From Streptomyces humi (lineage in GTDB: Bacteria; Actinomycetota; Actinomycetes; Streptomycetales; Streptomycetaceae), in contig NZ_LBMU02000053.1 of the NCBI RefSeq assembly GCF_001005085.2, positions 1 to 64,000 on the forward strand: a DNA stretch of 64,000 nucleotides, in the 5' to 3' direction. Shown piece by piece: positions 1 through 8,858 of this stretch. Every line of letters begins with the position of its first letter. The first letter of the stretch is position 1. Under the pieces are notes generated by a model. The model was not told where the DNA came from. It saw only the letters and a list, made by a program, of their open reading frames with translations, and ran no database searches. Made by a program: the position numbers and the translations under genes.

Positions 1-1
1 C

Positions 2-1792
2 CGCCCGCACTCCACCGACCACCGGACGACCGCCCACCCGTCCCGCCCGCACCCCGCCGACCACCGGACGACCCCCCACTCCCACCACTCCGACCACTCC
101 CACCTCACCCGTGTCGACCTGCACTGGCCTCCCGGCCTTCCCGACGGCGGGCGGCACGGGTTCACTCCAGCGCACCGGACACGGCTGGAGTCGGCCCTCC
201 CCCTGATGGCCGCGAGGCTCGCCGAAGCCCTGCCCCCGGACGCCCGCCGCGTGCTGACGCTCGGTTTCGAGGAGCTGATGTACACGCCCCTCAGGGTCGC
301 CCGTGAGCTGGAGGCCCTGGTGACCGCCGAGGTGCGGTACTCCACCACCACCCGTTCGCCCGTCCTGGCCGTCGACGACCCCGGCTACGCCATCCGCAGC
401 CGTCTGGTCTTCCCGGCCCACGACGACCCCGCCGACGGCCCCGGCGAGCGCTACGCGTACAACGTCGCCGGCGCCGGCTTCGACGCGGTCGTCCTCTTCG
501 TCGACTCCGCCGGCGACACCCCCGAACTGCACGCCCCCGACGGCCTGCTGGCCGGGCTCGGCGCGCATGCCCCGCACGTCCTGCTCGCGGTTGTACCGTC
601 GTACGTCCCCGCGCCCTGCGAAGAGAGCCCCGCCATGCTGCCCGAGCCCCTCCGCGGCCCCGCCTTCTCCTCCTACGCGCCCGAGGACGTCGGCTGGCTG
701 CTCCAGGACCTCTCGGAGGTCACGCTGGAGGCACCCACCGAGGAGCGCGAGGAGGCCATCCAGAGCGGCGGCGCGCACTACGCCGAGTCGCTGCCGGTGG
801 AGTACCAGCCGAGCGAGCGGTACCAGGCGCTGTTCCACGCCGCGTTGGAGACGTCGGCCGCGCGGATCGCGCAGGCCGTGGGGGTCGTCACCGAGACCGT
901 GCTGGCGGAGCGGTCACCGCGCCCCGTGCTGGTGTCGCTGGCCCGTGCCGGGACCCCGGTGGGCGTGCTGATGCGCCGCTGGGCGCAGTTCCGGTACGGC
1001 CTGGACCTGCCGCACTACGCGGTGTCGATCGTGCGCGGCCGGGGCATCGACGCGAACGCGCTGCGCTGGCTGGCCGCGCACCACGACCCGCGGGACGTCG
1101 TCTTCGTGGACGGCTGGACCGGCAAGGGCGCCATCACCAGGGAACTGGCCGACGCGGTCGCCGAGTTCGAGGAGCAGGCGGGCGTCACCGGCTTCGACCC
1201 GGAGATCGCGGTGCTCGCGGACCCCGGGTCGTGCGTGCGGACGTACGGCACCCGGGAGGACTTCCTGATCCCCTCCGCCTGCCTCAACTCGACCGTCTCC
1301 GGGCTGATCTCGCGGACCGTGCTGCGGGCCGACCTGGTGGGCCCGCACGACTTCCACGGCGCCAAGTTCTACCGCGAGCTGGCCGGCGCCGACGTGTCGG
1401 TGGCGTTCCTGGACGCGGTGGCCGCGCGTTTCGGCGAGGTCGTGGACGCGGTGGACACGGCCGTGAAGGAGCTGGCGGTCGCCGACCGGACGCCGACCTG
1501 GGAGGGCTGGGCGGCCGTCGAGCGGATCAGCGAGGAGTACGGCATCCACGACGTGAACCTCGTCAAGCCGGGTGTCGGCGAGACCACCCGGGTGCTGCTG
1601 CGCCGGGTGCCCTGGAAGATCCTGGCGCGGGCCGGGGCGGGCGCCGACCTGGACCATGTGCGGCTGCTGGCGGAGCAGAGAGGGGTACCGGTGGAGGAGG
1701 TCGGCGAACTGCCGTACACCTGTGTCGGGTTGATCCACCCGAAGTACACCCGTGGTGCGACCGGCGCCGACGGCAGGGCGGTGAACGTCTGA
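2..1792 (+). CDS. TRSP-domain / StiP-like phosphoribosyltransferase, 5' end outside window
   Basis: The frame is open from the first bases, so the true start lies upstream. The first 40 or so visible codons are a low-complexity His/Pro/Thr linker in which a 16-bp block (cgaccaccggacgacc) occurs twice. Next comes a segment with STTTRSPV, the signature of the TRSP domain that follows a PRTase_2 domain in tellurite-type clusters. The C-terminal half resembles the StiP/PRTase_1 family; the PRPP loop FVDGWTGKGAI is at about 1102-1134. These proteins accompany TerD-family proteins in a poorly understood stress system, possibly nucleoside-related. Its stop overlaps the start of the HAD gene by one base (TGATG), so the two are translationally coupled. 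Domain identification is fairly sure, substrate unknown. Confidence 0.75.
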   Translation, partial: RPHSTDHRTTAHPSRPHPADHRTTPHSHHSDHSHLTRVDLHWPPGLPDGGRHGFTPAHRTRLESALPLMAARLAEALPPDARRVLTLGFEELMYTPLRVARELEALVTAEVRYSTTTRSPVLAVDDPGYAIRSRLVFPAHDDPADGPGERYAYNVAGAGFDAVVLFVDSAGDTPELHAPDGLLAGLGAHAPHVLLAVVPSYVPAPCEESPAMLPEPLRGPAFSSYAPEDVGWLLQDLSEVTLEAPTEEREEAIQSGGAHYAESLPVEYQPSERYQALFHAALETSAARIAQAVGVVTETVLAERSPRPVLVSLARAGTPVGVLMRRWAQFRYGLDLPHYAVSIVRGRGIDANALRWLAAHHDPRDVVFVDGWTGKGAITRELADAVAEFEEQAGVTGFDPEIAVLADPGSCVRTYGTREDFLIPSACLNSTVSGLISRTVLRADLVGPHDFHGAKFYRELAGADVSVAFLDAVAARFGEVVDAVDTAVKELAVADRTPTWEGWAAVERISEEYGIHDVNLVKPGVGETTRVLLRRVPWKILARAGAGADLDHVRLLAEQRGVPVEEVGELPYTCVGLIHPKYTRGATGADGRAVNV

Positions 1793-2604
1793 TGGCGGTG
1801 CTCGTCGCGAGCGACCTCGACCGTACGCTGATCTACTCCGCGGGGGCCCTGGCGCTGACCGTGCCGGACGCGCGGGCGCCCCGGCTGCTCTGTGTCGAGG
1901 TGCACGAGAGCAGGCCGTTGTCGTACCTGACGGAGACGGCCGCGCAGTTGCTGACCGAGCTGGGGGACGCGGCCGTCTTCGTGCCGACGACCACCCGGAC
2001 CCGTAAGCAGTACGAGCGGATCAACCTGCCGGGGCCCGCGCCGAGGTACGCCATCTGCGCCAACGGCGGGCATCTGCTGGTGGACGGGGTCTCCGACGGG
2101 GACTGGCACGGGCGGGTGCTGGCGCGGCTGGCCGACGAGTGCGCGCCGCTGGACGAGGTGCGGGCGTATCTGACGGCGCACGCCGACCCGGTGTGGCTGC
2201 GCAAGCAGCGTGTCGCCGAGGACCTGTTCGCCTACCTGGTGGTGGAGCGGGAGCTGCTGCCCGAGGAGTGGGTGAAGGGTCTCGCGGTGTGGGCGGAGAA
2301 CCGCGGCTGGACGGTGTCCCTCCAGGGCCGGAAGATCTACGCCGTACCGAAGCCGCTGACGAAGAGCGCGGCGATGCGCGAGGTGGCGCGCAGGACCGGG
2401 GCCGAACTGACGCTGGCCGCCGGGGACTCGCTGCTCGACGCCGACCTGCTGCTGGCCGCGGACCGGGGCTGGCGGCCGGGCCACGGCGAGCTGGCCGACG
2501 CCGGGTGGGCCGGCCCGGCCGTCAGCGCGCTGCCGGAGCGCGGGGTGCTCGCCGGGGAGCGAATCCTGAGGGAATTCCTGAAGGCCGTTCGTACGGAGGG
2601 TTAA
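1792..2604 (+). CDS. HAD-family phosphatase of the TerD-type cluster
   Basis: This 270-aa protein begins with the HAD motif DLDRT (D8, D10, T12) and carries a late motif AAGDSLLDADLL, so the acid residues of a HAD phosphohydrolase are in place. The start ATG overlaps the stop of the preceding phosphoribosyltransferase-like gene, the usual arrangement in actinomycete tellurite-type clusters, where a HAD enzyme and PRTase-like proteins are thought to act on the same nucleotide-like metabolite. Its last bases overlap the convergent FmdB gene by 4 bp. No signal peptide or membrane segment is seen, so a cytoplasmic enzyme is expected. Substrate is not predictable. Confidence 0.8.
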   Translation: MAVLVASDLDRTLIYSAGALALTVPDARAPRLLCVEVHESRPLSYLTETAAQLLTELGDAAVFVPTTTRTRKQYERINLPGPAPRYAICANGGHLLVDGVSDGDWHGRVLARLADECAPLDEVRAYLTAHADPVWLRKQRVAEDLFAYLVVERELLPEEWVKGLAVWAENRGWTVSLQGRKIYAVPKPLTKSAAMREVARRTGAELTLAAGDSLLDADLLLAADRGWRPGHGELADAGWAGPAVSALPERGVLAGERILREFLKAVRTEG

Positions 2605-2810
2605 CCGCAGCAGCAGCCGCCGCCGCAACAGCCGCCCGCGGAGGCGGCGGCGGGCGCGGACGTCGTACCCCCGACCGCCACCGCGGACAAGAGCTTTACA
2701 GTGTCTTCATGCCCGTCGGGGCAGACTGCCGGAGCCGACGACTCAGCCATCGGACGGGCGAGTTCGAAGGTGTCGGCGCAGGTACGGCAGCGGTACTCGT
2801 AACGGGGCAT
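2601..2810 (-). CDS. FmdB-family zinc ribbon protein
   Basis: A 69-residue protein starting MPRYEYRCRTC, the hallmark of the FmdB/CxxC_CXXC zinc ribbon family. The first pair of metal ligands is C8xxC11 and the second lies in CPDGH. The tail is very rich in Cys and Gly (GGCCGGGCCCG), common in actinobacterial members and able to bind metal as well. Convergent with the HAD gene; divergent from the penicillin-binding protein gene across 245 bp that must hold promoters for both. Family function is loosely defined (regulatory or metal-binding). Confidence 0.85.
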   Translation of the reverse strand: MPRYEYRCRTCADTFELARPMAESSAPAVCPDGHEDTVKLLSAVAVGGTTSAPAAASAGGCCGGGCCCG

Positions 2811-3055
2811 GGGAACAGGCTAGCGGCAGTGATGCGGGAGTGACGGGCATCACTACACCTCAGAATTTCATGAGTGTTCCTTTCTGTCCGATACTTGTGC
2901 GGAGATATTGAAAAGATCGCTGATAATTTGAGCTGGCCGCGAGGAGCCGAAAGACCGGGGGAAGAGGGGGGCTCATAGCGCCGCGACTGTCGCGGCCTGT
3001 CCACCCGACCTGTCTAACCGCGCGCGCAAGACCGAGTGCGAGGGGAGACGCAGTC

Positions 3056-5542
3056 GTGACGGACGCAACGGAGCGGACGGGCGACCCGGAAAAGGGCCAT
3101 GACCAGGCCGGATCCCGGGGAAAGAAGCCGTTCGAGCCGGATGCGACCCTGCATCTGAAGGTCGACGGCCTGCGCGCGGAGCATGCTCTGCGGCAGAAGG
3201 GCGACGACGCTCAGCGTGCGCAGGAGGTCGCGCGGGGCAAGGCGGAGGCCCTGTGGAACGAGCTGCACGCCCTGCGCGCCGAGGACGCCGCGAAGGCGGA
3301 CGAGGGCGAGGGCGTCCGCGCCGCCCGTGACACCCCGGCGCCTGCTGCCGGGCAGCGGCGGAAGAAGCCGGAGCGGCCGGTCCACGACGAGACCCTGCAC
3401 CTGAAGGTGGACGCCCTGCGGGCGGACGTCACGATGCAGATCAGGGTGCCCGAACAGCGGCAGCCGGACCCGGAGCCGACGGCCTCCGGCAGCCGGGCCG
3501 AACGGCGCCGCAGCGCCCGCCTGTCGCCGCGTGAGCGGGCGCTGGCGGCGCTGGCGGGTGTCCGGGCTCTCGTGGGGCCCCGGCTCGCGCCACTGGCGCC
3601 GTACGCGCGCAAGCTGCGGCCGAAGTACCCGCGGCCCGGCCGGGCCGGCTGGCGGCGCTGGGTGCCGTCCTGGCGGCAGTGGCTCGGCGCCTGGCTCGGC
3701 GGCATCGGGCTGACCGGGCTGTTCCTCGTCGTCGCCTACGCGGCCACCGACATCCCCTCCAACCTCAACACCTACGCCACCCAGCAGGACAACGTGTACT
3801 TCTGGTCGGACGGCACGCCGATGGCCCGGACCGGCTGGGTGCAGCGGCAGGACATGCCGCTCAAGGACATACCCGTGGACGTGCGCTGGGCGGTGCTCGC
3901 CGCGGAGAACGAGAGCTTCTACTCGGACCCCGGGATTTCGGTCAAGGGCATCACCCGGGCCCTGTACCGCACGATCGGCGAAGGGGACACCGAGGGCGGT
4001 TCCACCATCACGCAGCAATACGTGAAAAACGTCTATCTCACGCAGAACCAGACGGTAAGCCGCAAATTCACCGAAGCCATGATCTCCCTCAAGCTCGACA
4101 ACAAGATGAGCAAGGACCAGATCCTGGAGGGCTACCTCAACACCAGCTGGTTCGGCCGCGGCACGTACGGCATCCAGCGCGCCGCCCAGGCCTACTACGG
4201 CAAGGACGTCAGCAAGCTGAACGCCAGCCAGGCCGCCATGCTCGCCTCGCTGCTCAAGGGCGCCGGGCTCTACGACCCGACGCTCAGCGCCGCCAACCAC
4301 AAGCGCGCGGTGGAACGCTGGTCCTGGATCCTCGACCGGATGGTCAAGATAGGCAAGCTGTCACCGGCCGAGCGGGCCAAGTACAAGACCTTCCCCGAGC
4401 CGATCGCCACCAACAAGGTGTACGACACCGGCAGCCAGAGCGACTACCTGGTGGAACTGGCCCAGCAGTACGCCAAGAAGTCCGCCCACATCTCGGACAA
4501 GGACTTCGACCTCGGCGGCTACCAGATCTACACCACCTTCGACCGGAAGAAGGAGGCCACGCTCACCGAGGCCGTGACCAAGGCCCGCAAGGACGCCGAG
4601 AAGAGCGACCCCAAGCTCGCCGACGCCGCGCACTACGGGGCCGCCTCGGTCGCCACCGACGGGCGGATCATCGCCGTCTACGGCGGCCCGGACCACCGGA
4701 AACAGGGCTACAACGAGTCCAACGCCACCACCGTCCCGGCCGGCTCCTCCTTCCTGCCCTTCGTCTACGCCGCCGGTCTACAGAACGGCATCCACAAGGA
4801 ACGCGGCGGCGCCGCCACCGACGTCCTGCCCGGAACGCTCTACGACGGCGACGACAAGATCCCCGTCACCACGCTCGACGGACCGTACTGGGACCGCAGC
4901 GGCAAGAAGGTCCACGCGAACAACGACGACGGCAAGTCGTACGGGCAGATCAGCCTGGAGAGAGCCCTCGCCCAGTCCGTGAACACACCGTTCATGCAAC
5001 TCGGCATGGACACCGGACTCGACAAGGTGCGCTCCACCGCGATCGCCTCCGGACTGCTCTCCGACACCATCGGGGCGCAGGTACCGGCCCTGTCCATGGG
5101 CAGCTCCACCCCCAGCGCCATCCGCATGGCGAGCGGATACGCCACCTTCGCGGCCGGCGGCAACCACACCGAGCCCTACTCCGTCGCCAAGATCACCCGC
5201 AACGGCCACCGGGTCGCCCTCAACACCCCGCAGCCGGCCCGCGCCGTCCGTGACGACGTCGCCGAGGACGTCGAGCAGGCACTCACCGAGTCCTTCCGGC
5301 TGGCCCACCCGACGGCCGCGCTCAGCACCACGGCGGCCGGCAAGGCGGGCACCACCGAAGCCACCGGCAAGGACACCGCCGCCTGGTACACCGGCACACT
5401 CTCGAACGTGACGACATCGGTCGTCGTATACCGCATCGACCTCAACAAATCCCTGGAGCCGCTCCCGCTCAAGGGACTGGCCGGCACCGGCACCGACAAC
5501 GTCCCGTACACGGTCTGGGCGAAGGCCACGGGCCTTGACTGA
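3056..5542 (+). CDS. Class A penicillin-binding protein with altered transpeptidase motifs
   Basis: 828 aa, GTG start preceded by aggggaga. The cytoplasmic tail is long and basic and repeats the motif LHLKVDGLRAE / LHLKVDALRAD near residues 30 and 115. One membrane segment lies at about 210-231. The glycosyltransferase domain follows with E284 in ENESFYSDPG and GGSTITQQYVKN. The C-terminal transpeptidase domain has SVN (641-643) but the SxxK motif reads S564-S-F-L567, so the catalytic lysine is leucine, and KTG reads K763-A-G-T. The known role of the family is polymerising and cross-linking peptidoglycan outside the membrane. Here glycan polymerisation should be intact, while cross-linking is doubtful. 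Confidence 0.9.
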   Translation: MTDATERTGDPEKGHDQAGSRGKKPFEPDATLHLKVDGLRAEHALRQKGDDAQRAQEVARGKAEALWNELHALRAEDAAKADEGEGVRAARDTPAPAAGQRRKKPERPVHDETLHLKVDALRADVTMQIRVPEQRQPDPEPTASGSRAERRRSARLSPRERALAALAGVRALVGPRLAPLAPYARKLRPKYPRPGRAGWRRWVPSWRQWLGAWLGGIGLTGLFLVVAYAATDIPSNLNTYATQQDNVYFWSDGTPMARTGWVQRQDMPLKDIPVDVRWAVLAAENESFYSDPGISVKGITRALYRTIGEGDTEGGSTITQQYVKNVYLTQNQTVSRKFTEAMISLKLDNKMSKDQILEGYLNTSWFGRGTYGIQRAAQAYYGKDVSKLNASQAAMLASLLKGAGLYDPTLSAANHKRAVERWSWILDRMVKIGKLSPAERAKYKTFPEPIATNKVYDTGSQSDYLVELAQQYAKKSAHISDKDFDLGGYQIYTTFDRKKEATLTEAVTKARKDAEKSDPKLADAAHYGAASVATDGRIIAVYGGPDHRKQGYNESNATTVPAGSSFLPFVYAAGLQNGIHKERGGAATDVLPGTLYDGDDKIPVTTLDGPYWDRSGKKVHANNDDGKSYGQISLERALAQSVNTPFMQLGMDTGLDKVRSTAIASGLLSDTIGAQVPALSMGSSTPSAIRMASGYATFAAGGNHTEPYSVAKITRNGHRVALNTPQPARAVRDDVAEDVEQALTESFRLAHPTAALSTTAAGKAGTTEATGKDTAAWYTGTLSNVTTSVVVYRIDLNKSLEPLPLKGLAGTGTDNVPYTVWAKATGLD

Positions 5543-5592
5543 CCACCGAAGCCCCGAGCCCCGCCCCACCACCCGCGCAGAATGAGCCCCGC

Positions 5593-6888
5593 ATGAAGCC
5601 CCGTACGAAGCCGACAACCGGCGGCCGCCGCCGCAAGGCGCCCGCCCGCGACCGCCGTCCCGCCCGCCCGGAGTTCCTGACGCTGGCCGCCTTCCTGGTC
5701 GTCGCCTCCCTCGTCGCGGGCTACCTGGTGCTCACCAAGCAGGACGACACCACCCCCACCGCCTCCGGCACGAAGAAGGCCAGCCCGTCGGCGTCGGCCT
5801 CACCGAAGTGGGACGGCAAGACGAAGATCCTGGGGGACGGCTCCACGTCGTACACCGGGCCGCAGAAGGGCCAGCTGAAGCCCGAGAAGCTCAAGCCCGG
5901 TGAGAAACCGCCCCAGTTCGTCGTCTTCTCCTGGGACGGCGCCCTGGAGGGCGACGACCATCTCTTCTCGCACTACCGGGAGATGGCCAAGGAGTACAAC
6001 GCCCACATGACCTTCTTCCTCACCGGCATCTACCTGCTGCCCAAGAGCAAGAAGAGCCTCTACACCGGGCCCATGCACCAGCCCGGCGACGCCGCCATCG
6101 ACTACGCCACCGACGCCCACATCCGCACCACACTGGAGCAGCTGCGCGAGGCGTACGACCAGGGCAACGAGATCGGCACCCACTTCAACGGCCACTTCTG
6201 CGAGGCCAAGGGCGGCGGCGACTGGAGCGTCGCCCAGTGGAAGAGCGAGATCGACCAGTTCTACAAGTTCGTCGAGAACTGGAAGACCAACACCGGCTTC
6301 AAGGACATCCCCGCCCTGCCCTTCGACTTCAGACAGGAGGTCGTCGGCGGCCGCGCCCCCTGCCTGGAGGGGCAGCCGAACCTGCTCAAGGCGCTCCAGA
6401 AGTACGGCTACAACTGGAAGTACGACGCCAGCTCCCCCGGCGACTACCAGATATGGCCCGGCAAGAAGGACGGCCTCTGGAACTTCCCGCTCCAGCTGCT
6501 GCCCTACGGCAGCAACATCCAGGCCCTGTCGATGGACTTCAACTTCCTCTACAACCAGTCCGGCGGCGAGGTCGACGGCGACCCCTCGAAGTACGCCGAA
6601 TGGGAACAGGAAGCCGTCAACTCGTACATGAACGGCTTCAACCGCGTCTACTACGGCAGCCGCGCCCCGCTGTTCATCGGCAACCACTTCGAGGACTGGA
6701 ACGGCAGCATCTACATGAAGGCCATCGACCAGGTCATCCCGAAGATATGCACCAAGAAGGGCGTCAAGTGCGTGTCCTTCAAGGAGCTTTCGGACTGGCT
6801 CGACGCCCAGGATCCCGAGACCCTGGCCCGGCTGCGCACCCTCGACCCGGCCCAGGCGCCGGCGGACTGGTCGACCGTCGTGAAATAA
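5593..6888 (+). CDS. Membrane-anchored polysaccharide deacetylase-like protein
   Basis: 431 aa. A basic N-terminus is followed by a single hydrophobic segment (about residues 28-46) and a Ser/Ala/Lys linker, so the body is extracellular. The catalytic part has the NodB-type layout: D115 in VVFSWDGA takes the place of the usual TFDDG, and H197/H201 in EIGTHFNGH give the HxxxH-type metal site. This suggests a metal-dependent deacetylase acting on cell-wall or extracellular glycan, but the first motif is atypical and the activity is unproven. It begins 50 bp after the penicillin-binding protein gene on the same strand, consistent with a cell-wall role. Confidence 0.75.
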   Translation: MKPRTKPTTGGRRRKAPARDRRPARPEFLTLAAFLVVASLVAGYLVLTKQDDTTPTASGTKKASPSASASPKWDGKTKILGDGSTSYTGPQKGQLKPEKLKPGEKPPQFVVFSWDGALEGDDHLFSHYREMAKEYNAHMTFFLTGIYLLPKSKKSLYTGPMHQPGDAAIDYATDAHIRTTLEQLREAYDQGNEIGTHFNGHFCEAKGGGDWSVAQWKSEIDQFYKFVENWKTNTGFKDIPALPFDFRQEVVGGRAPCLEGQPNLLKALQKYGYNWKYDASSPGDYQIWPGKKDGLWNFPLQLLPYGSNIQALSMDFNFLYNQSGGEVDGDPSKYAEWEQEAVNSYMNGFNRVYYGSRAPLFIGNHFEDWNGSIYMKAIDQVIPKICTKKGVKCVSFKELSDWLDAQDPETLARLRTLDPAQAPADWSTVVK

Positions 6889-7033
6889 GCGGTATGCGAC
6901 ATACCGCTGGTCCATGTCAACTCGACTCGACAGCAAGCGGATTCCAATCGTGCAACCCCCTTCACAGCTGTCACACACGCCGTGCGAAGATGCCGTCGCC
7001 CGGTAGGTGTACCGGCGTAGAGGGGAAACACCA

Positions 7034-8206
7034 TTGAAATCCAGAAAACTGAGCCGTAGGCGGAGCCGCGCGGCCATAGTCACGGCGGCGGCCGCGTCGG
7101 TCGTCGCCGGCGTCGCCCTCGTGCCCAACTGGAGCGCGGGCGCGGCCGTCGTCGACGACCCCACCGTGGACGCCGCGACCAAGGCCACCTTCCAGAAGCT
7201 GGCCGACGCGGTCTTCACCGACCGCACCCAGGCGCTCGTCCACGGGGCCGCACAGAAGCAGACCACTTCCCGCTTCTCCGGCGACGTCCGCCTCTCCAGC
7301 ACGCAGACGCGCGACGAGGACAAGGCGCTGACGCAGCTGCGCGGCCGCCAGAGCAGCATCGCGAAGCTCGGCGAGACCTACAGCGCCGGCAGCACCCAGG
7401 TGACGCTCGACGCGACCCGGGTCACCGGCCGCACCGCCAAGGCCGACGTCACCGAGACCACGACGCTGACCTACGCGAAGGCCGCCGCCGGCCAGCCGAA
7501 GAACACCGGCTTCCAGGCCCACCACGAGCTGACCTTCAAGGCCGACCGGCAGGGCGTCTGGCAGCTCACCAGGATCCAGGACACCGACGACGGCGGCCTC
7601 GCCGTCAACACGCTGTCCAAGCCCTCGGTCAAGGCCCCCGCCACCGGCGACGACGGCAACACCACCCCCGACGCCCCGCGCGCGGCCACCACCCGCAACC
7701 CGGCGGCCGTGCCGAAGACGCTGACCGGCGGCACGTACGACTACAAGGCGATGGCCGCCTACGCCGAGAAGTACTGGAACAACTACAACACCGACTACCC
7801 GGACTTCAACGGCCACGGCGCCGGCGGCGACTGCACCAACTTCGTCAGCCAGTCCCTGAAGGCCGGCGGCTGGAAGCACGTCCCGGGCTACGTCTACGAC
7901 TACACCAAGTGGTTCGGCAACGCCGACATCCAGTCGGACTCGTTCGTCGGCGTCAACGAGTGGTCCTGGTTCGCGCAGAACTCCAAGCGCACCACCCCGC
8001 TCGCCAACGTCTACCAGGCCGAGGTCGGCGACGTAATCCAGATGGACTTCGACCGGAACGGGGAGAAGGACCACACGATGATCGTGACGTACAAGGCCAA
8101 CGGCATCCCGTACGTCACGTACCACTCGAACAACACCTACCGCAGGTCGCTGGCGAGCCTCATCGCGTCCTACCCGAACGCGTACTACTACGCCTACCGC
8201 ACCTGA
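7034..8206 (+). CDS. Secreted amidase-domain protein (Amidase_6 type)
   Basis: I place the start at TTG 7034 because aggggaaa lies at 7021-7028; an in-frame GTG at 7007 has no good site. The product has 390 aa with a twin-arginine-like basic start (RRRSRAA), a hydrophobic core and an Ala-x-Ala-rich cleavage region, so it is exported. A central region is followed by a C-terminal cysteine-amidase-like domain: GGDCTNFVSQS holds the presumed nucleophile, KDHTMIVTY the histidine and YHSNNTYRRSL a later conserved segment. The Amidase_6 family is NlpC/P60-like, and cell-wall or polymer amide cleavage is likely. The 3' end overlaps the convergent DUF4383 gene by 13 bp. Confidence 0.8.
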   Translation: MKSRKLSRRRSRAAIVTAAAASVVAGVALVPNWSAGAAVVDDPTVDAATKATFQKLADAVFTDRTQALVHGAAQKQTTSRFSGDVRLSSTQTRDEDKALTQLRGRQSSIAKLGETYSAGSTQVTLDATRVTGRTAKADVTETTTLTYAKAAAGQPKNTGFQAHHELTFKADRQGVWQLTRIQDTDDGGLAVNTLSKPSVKAPATGDDGNTTPDAPRAATTRNPAAVPKTLTGGTYDYKAMAAYAEKYWNNYNTDYPDFNGHGAGGDCTNFVSQSLKAGGWKHVPGYVYDYTKWFGNADIQSDSFVGVNEWSWFAQNSKRTTPLANVYQAEVGDVIQMDFDRNGEKDHTMIVTYKANGIPYVTYHSNNTYRRSLASLIASYPNAYYYAYRT

Positions 8207-8736
8207 TCATCGGCTGCCGACGGTGTGGCCCGCTGCTCCGCCTCGGGGTGGCGGGCCCGCCAGTACGGGTTGTCGTGCGGCAGGTTCGTACTGACCCTGC
8301 CGTACATCCCGAACGCCATCAGCACCAGCCCCACCACGAAGCTGAACAGCACGTTCTGGATCCCGAAGGCCAGGAAGTTCGAATCCGTGCCGAGCAGGCC
8401 CAGGAACAGGAAGCCGTTCAGGATGAACAGCACGCCGAGCACCATGTTCAGCGTCGACGCGAAGTTCCCGCCGATCACCATCCCGACGAACAGCAGCAGC
8501 CCGACACAGATCGACAACACGCTCAGCGCGCCGTTGGTGTTCAGGCCGATCGCGGTGTTGCCCCCGGTGTCGAAGAAGCCGATGTTGTCGGTCAGCCCGA
8601 GGATGCCGAAGGCCACCAGGAACAGGCCCATCAGACCGGCACCGATCCGGTAGACCCTGTTCAGGCGGTGGTCGACGGGCAGAGCCTCGTCGAACAGGAT
8701 GCGCCGCCGCGTCCCCGAGTGCGTGTGTGAGGCCAT
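8194..8736 (-). CDS. DUF4383 family membrane protein
   Basis: 180 aa from ATG 8736, which is preceded on its strand by the ribosome-binding site caggaggcggag. Four or five hydrophobic segments (for example AGLMGLFLVAFGILGL and LSVLSICVGLLLFVGMVIGG) and the opening LNRVYRIGAGLMG are typical of the DUF4383 family of actinobacterial integral membrane proteins. No function is known. The gene is convergent with, and slightly overlaps, the amidase gene. Confidence 0.8.
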   Translation of the reverse strand: MASHTHSGTRRRILFDEALPVDHRLNRVYRIGAGLMGLFLVAFGILGLTDNIGFFDTGGNTAIGLNTNGALSVLSICVGLLLFVGMVIGGNFASTLNMVLGVLFILNGFLFLGLLGTDSNFLAFGIQNVLFSFVVGLVLMAFGMYGRVSTNLPHDNPYWRARHPEAEQRATPSAADDQVR

Positions 8737-8858
8737 CTCCGCCTCCTGATCTGGATCGCGGATCGCTGTCTGGACCGTGGACCGCCGCCCCGGCGGGGGA
8801 CCGCCGTCGCCGGCCGCTCCCACCAATATCCGCCCGGCACGGCCCGGCGGCAAACGGC

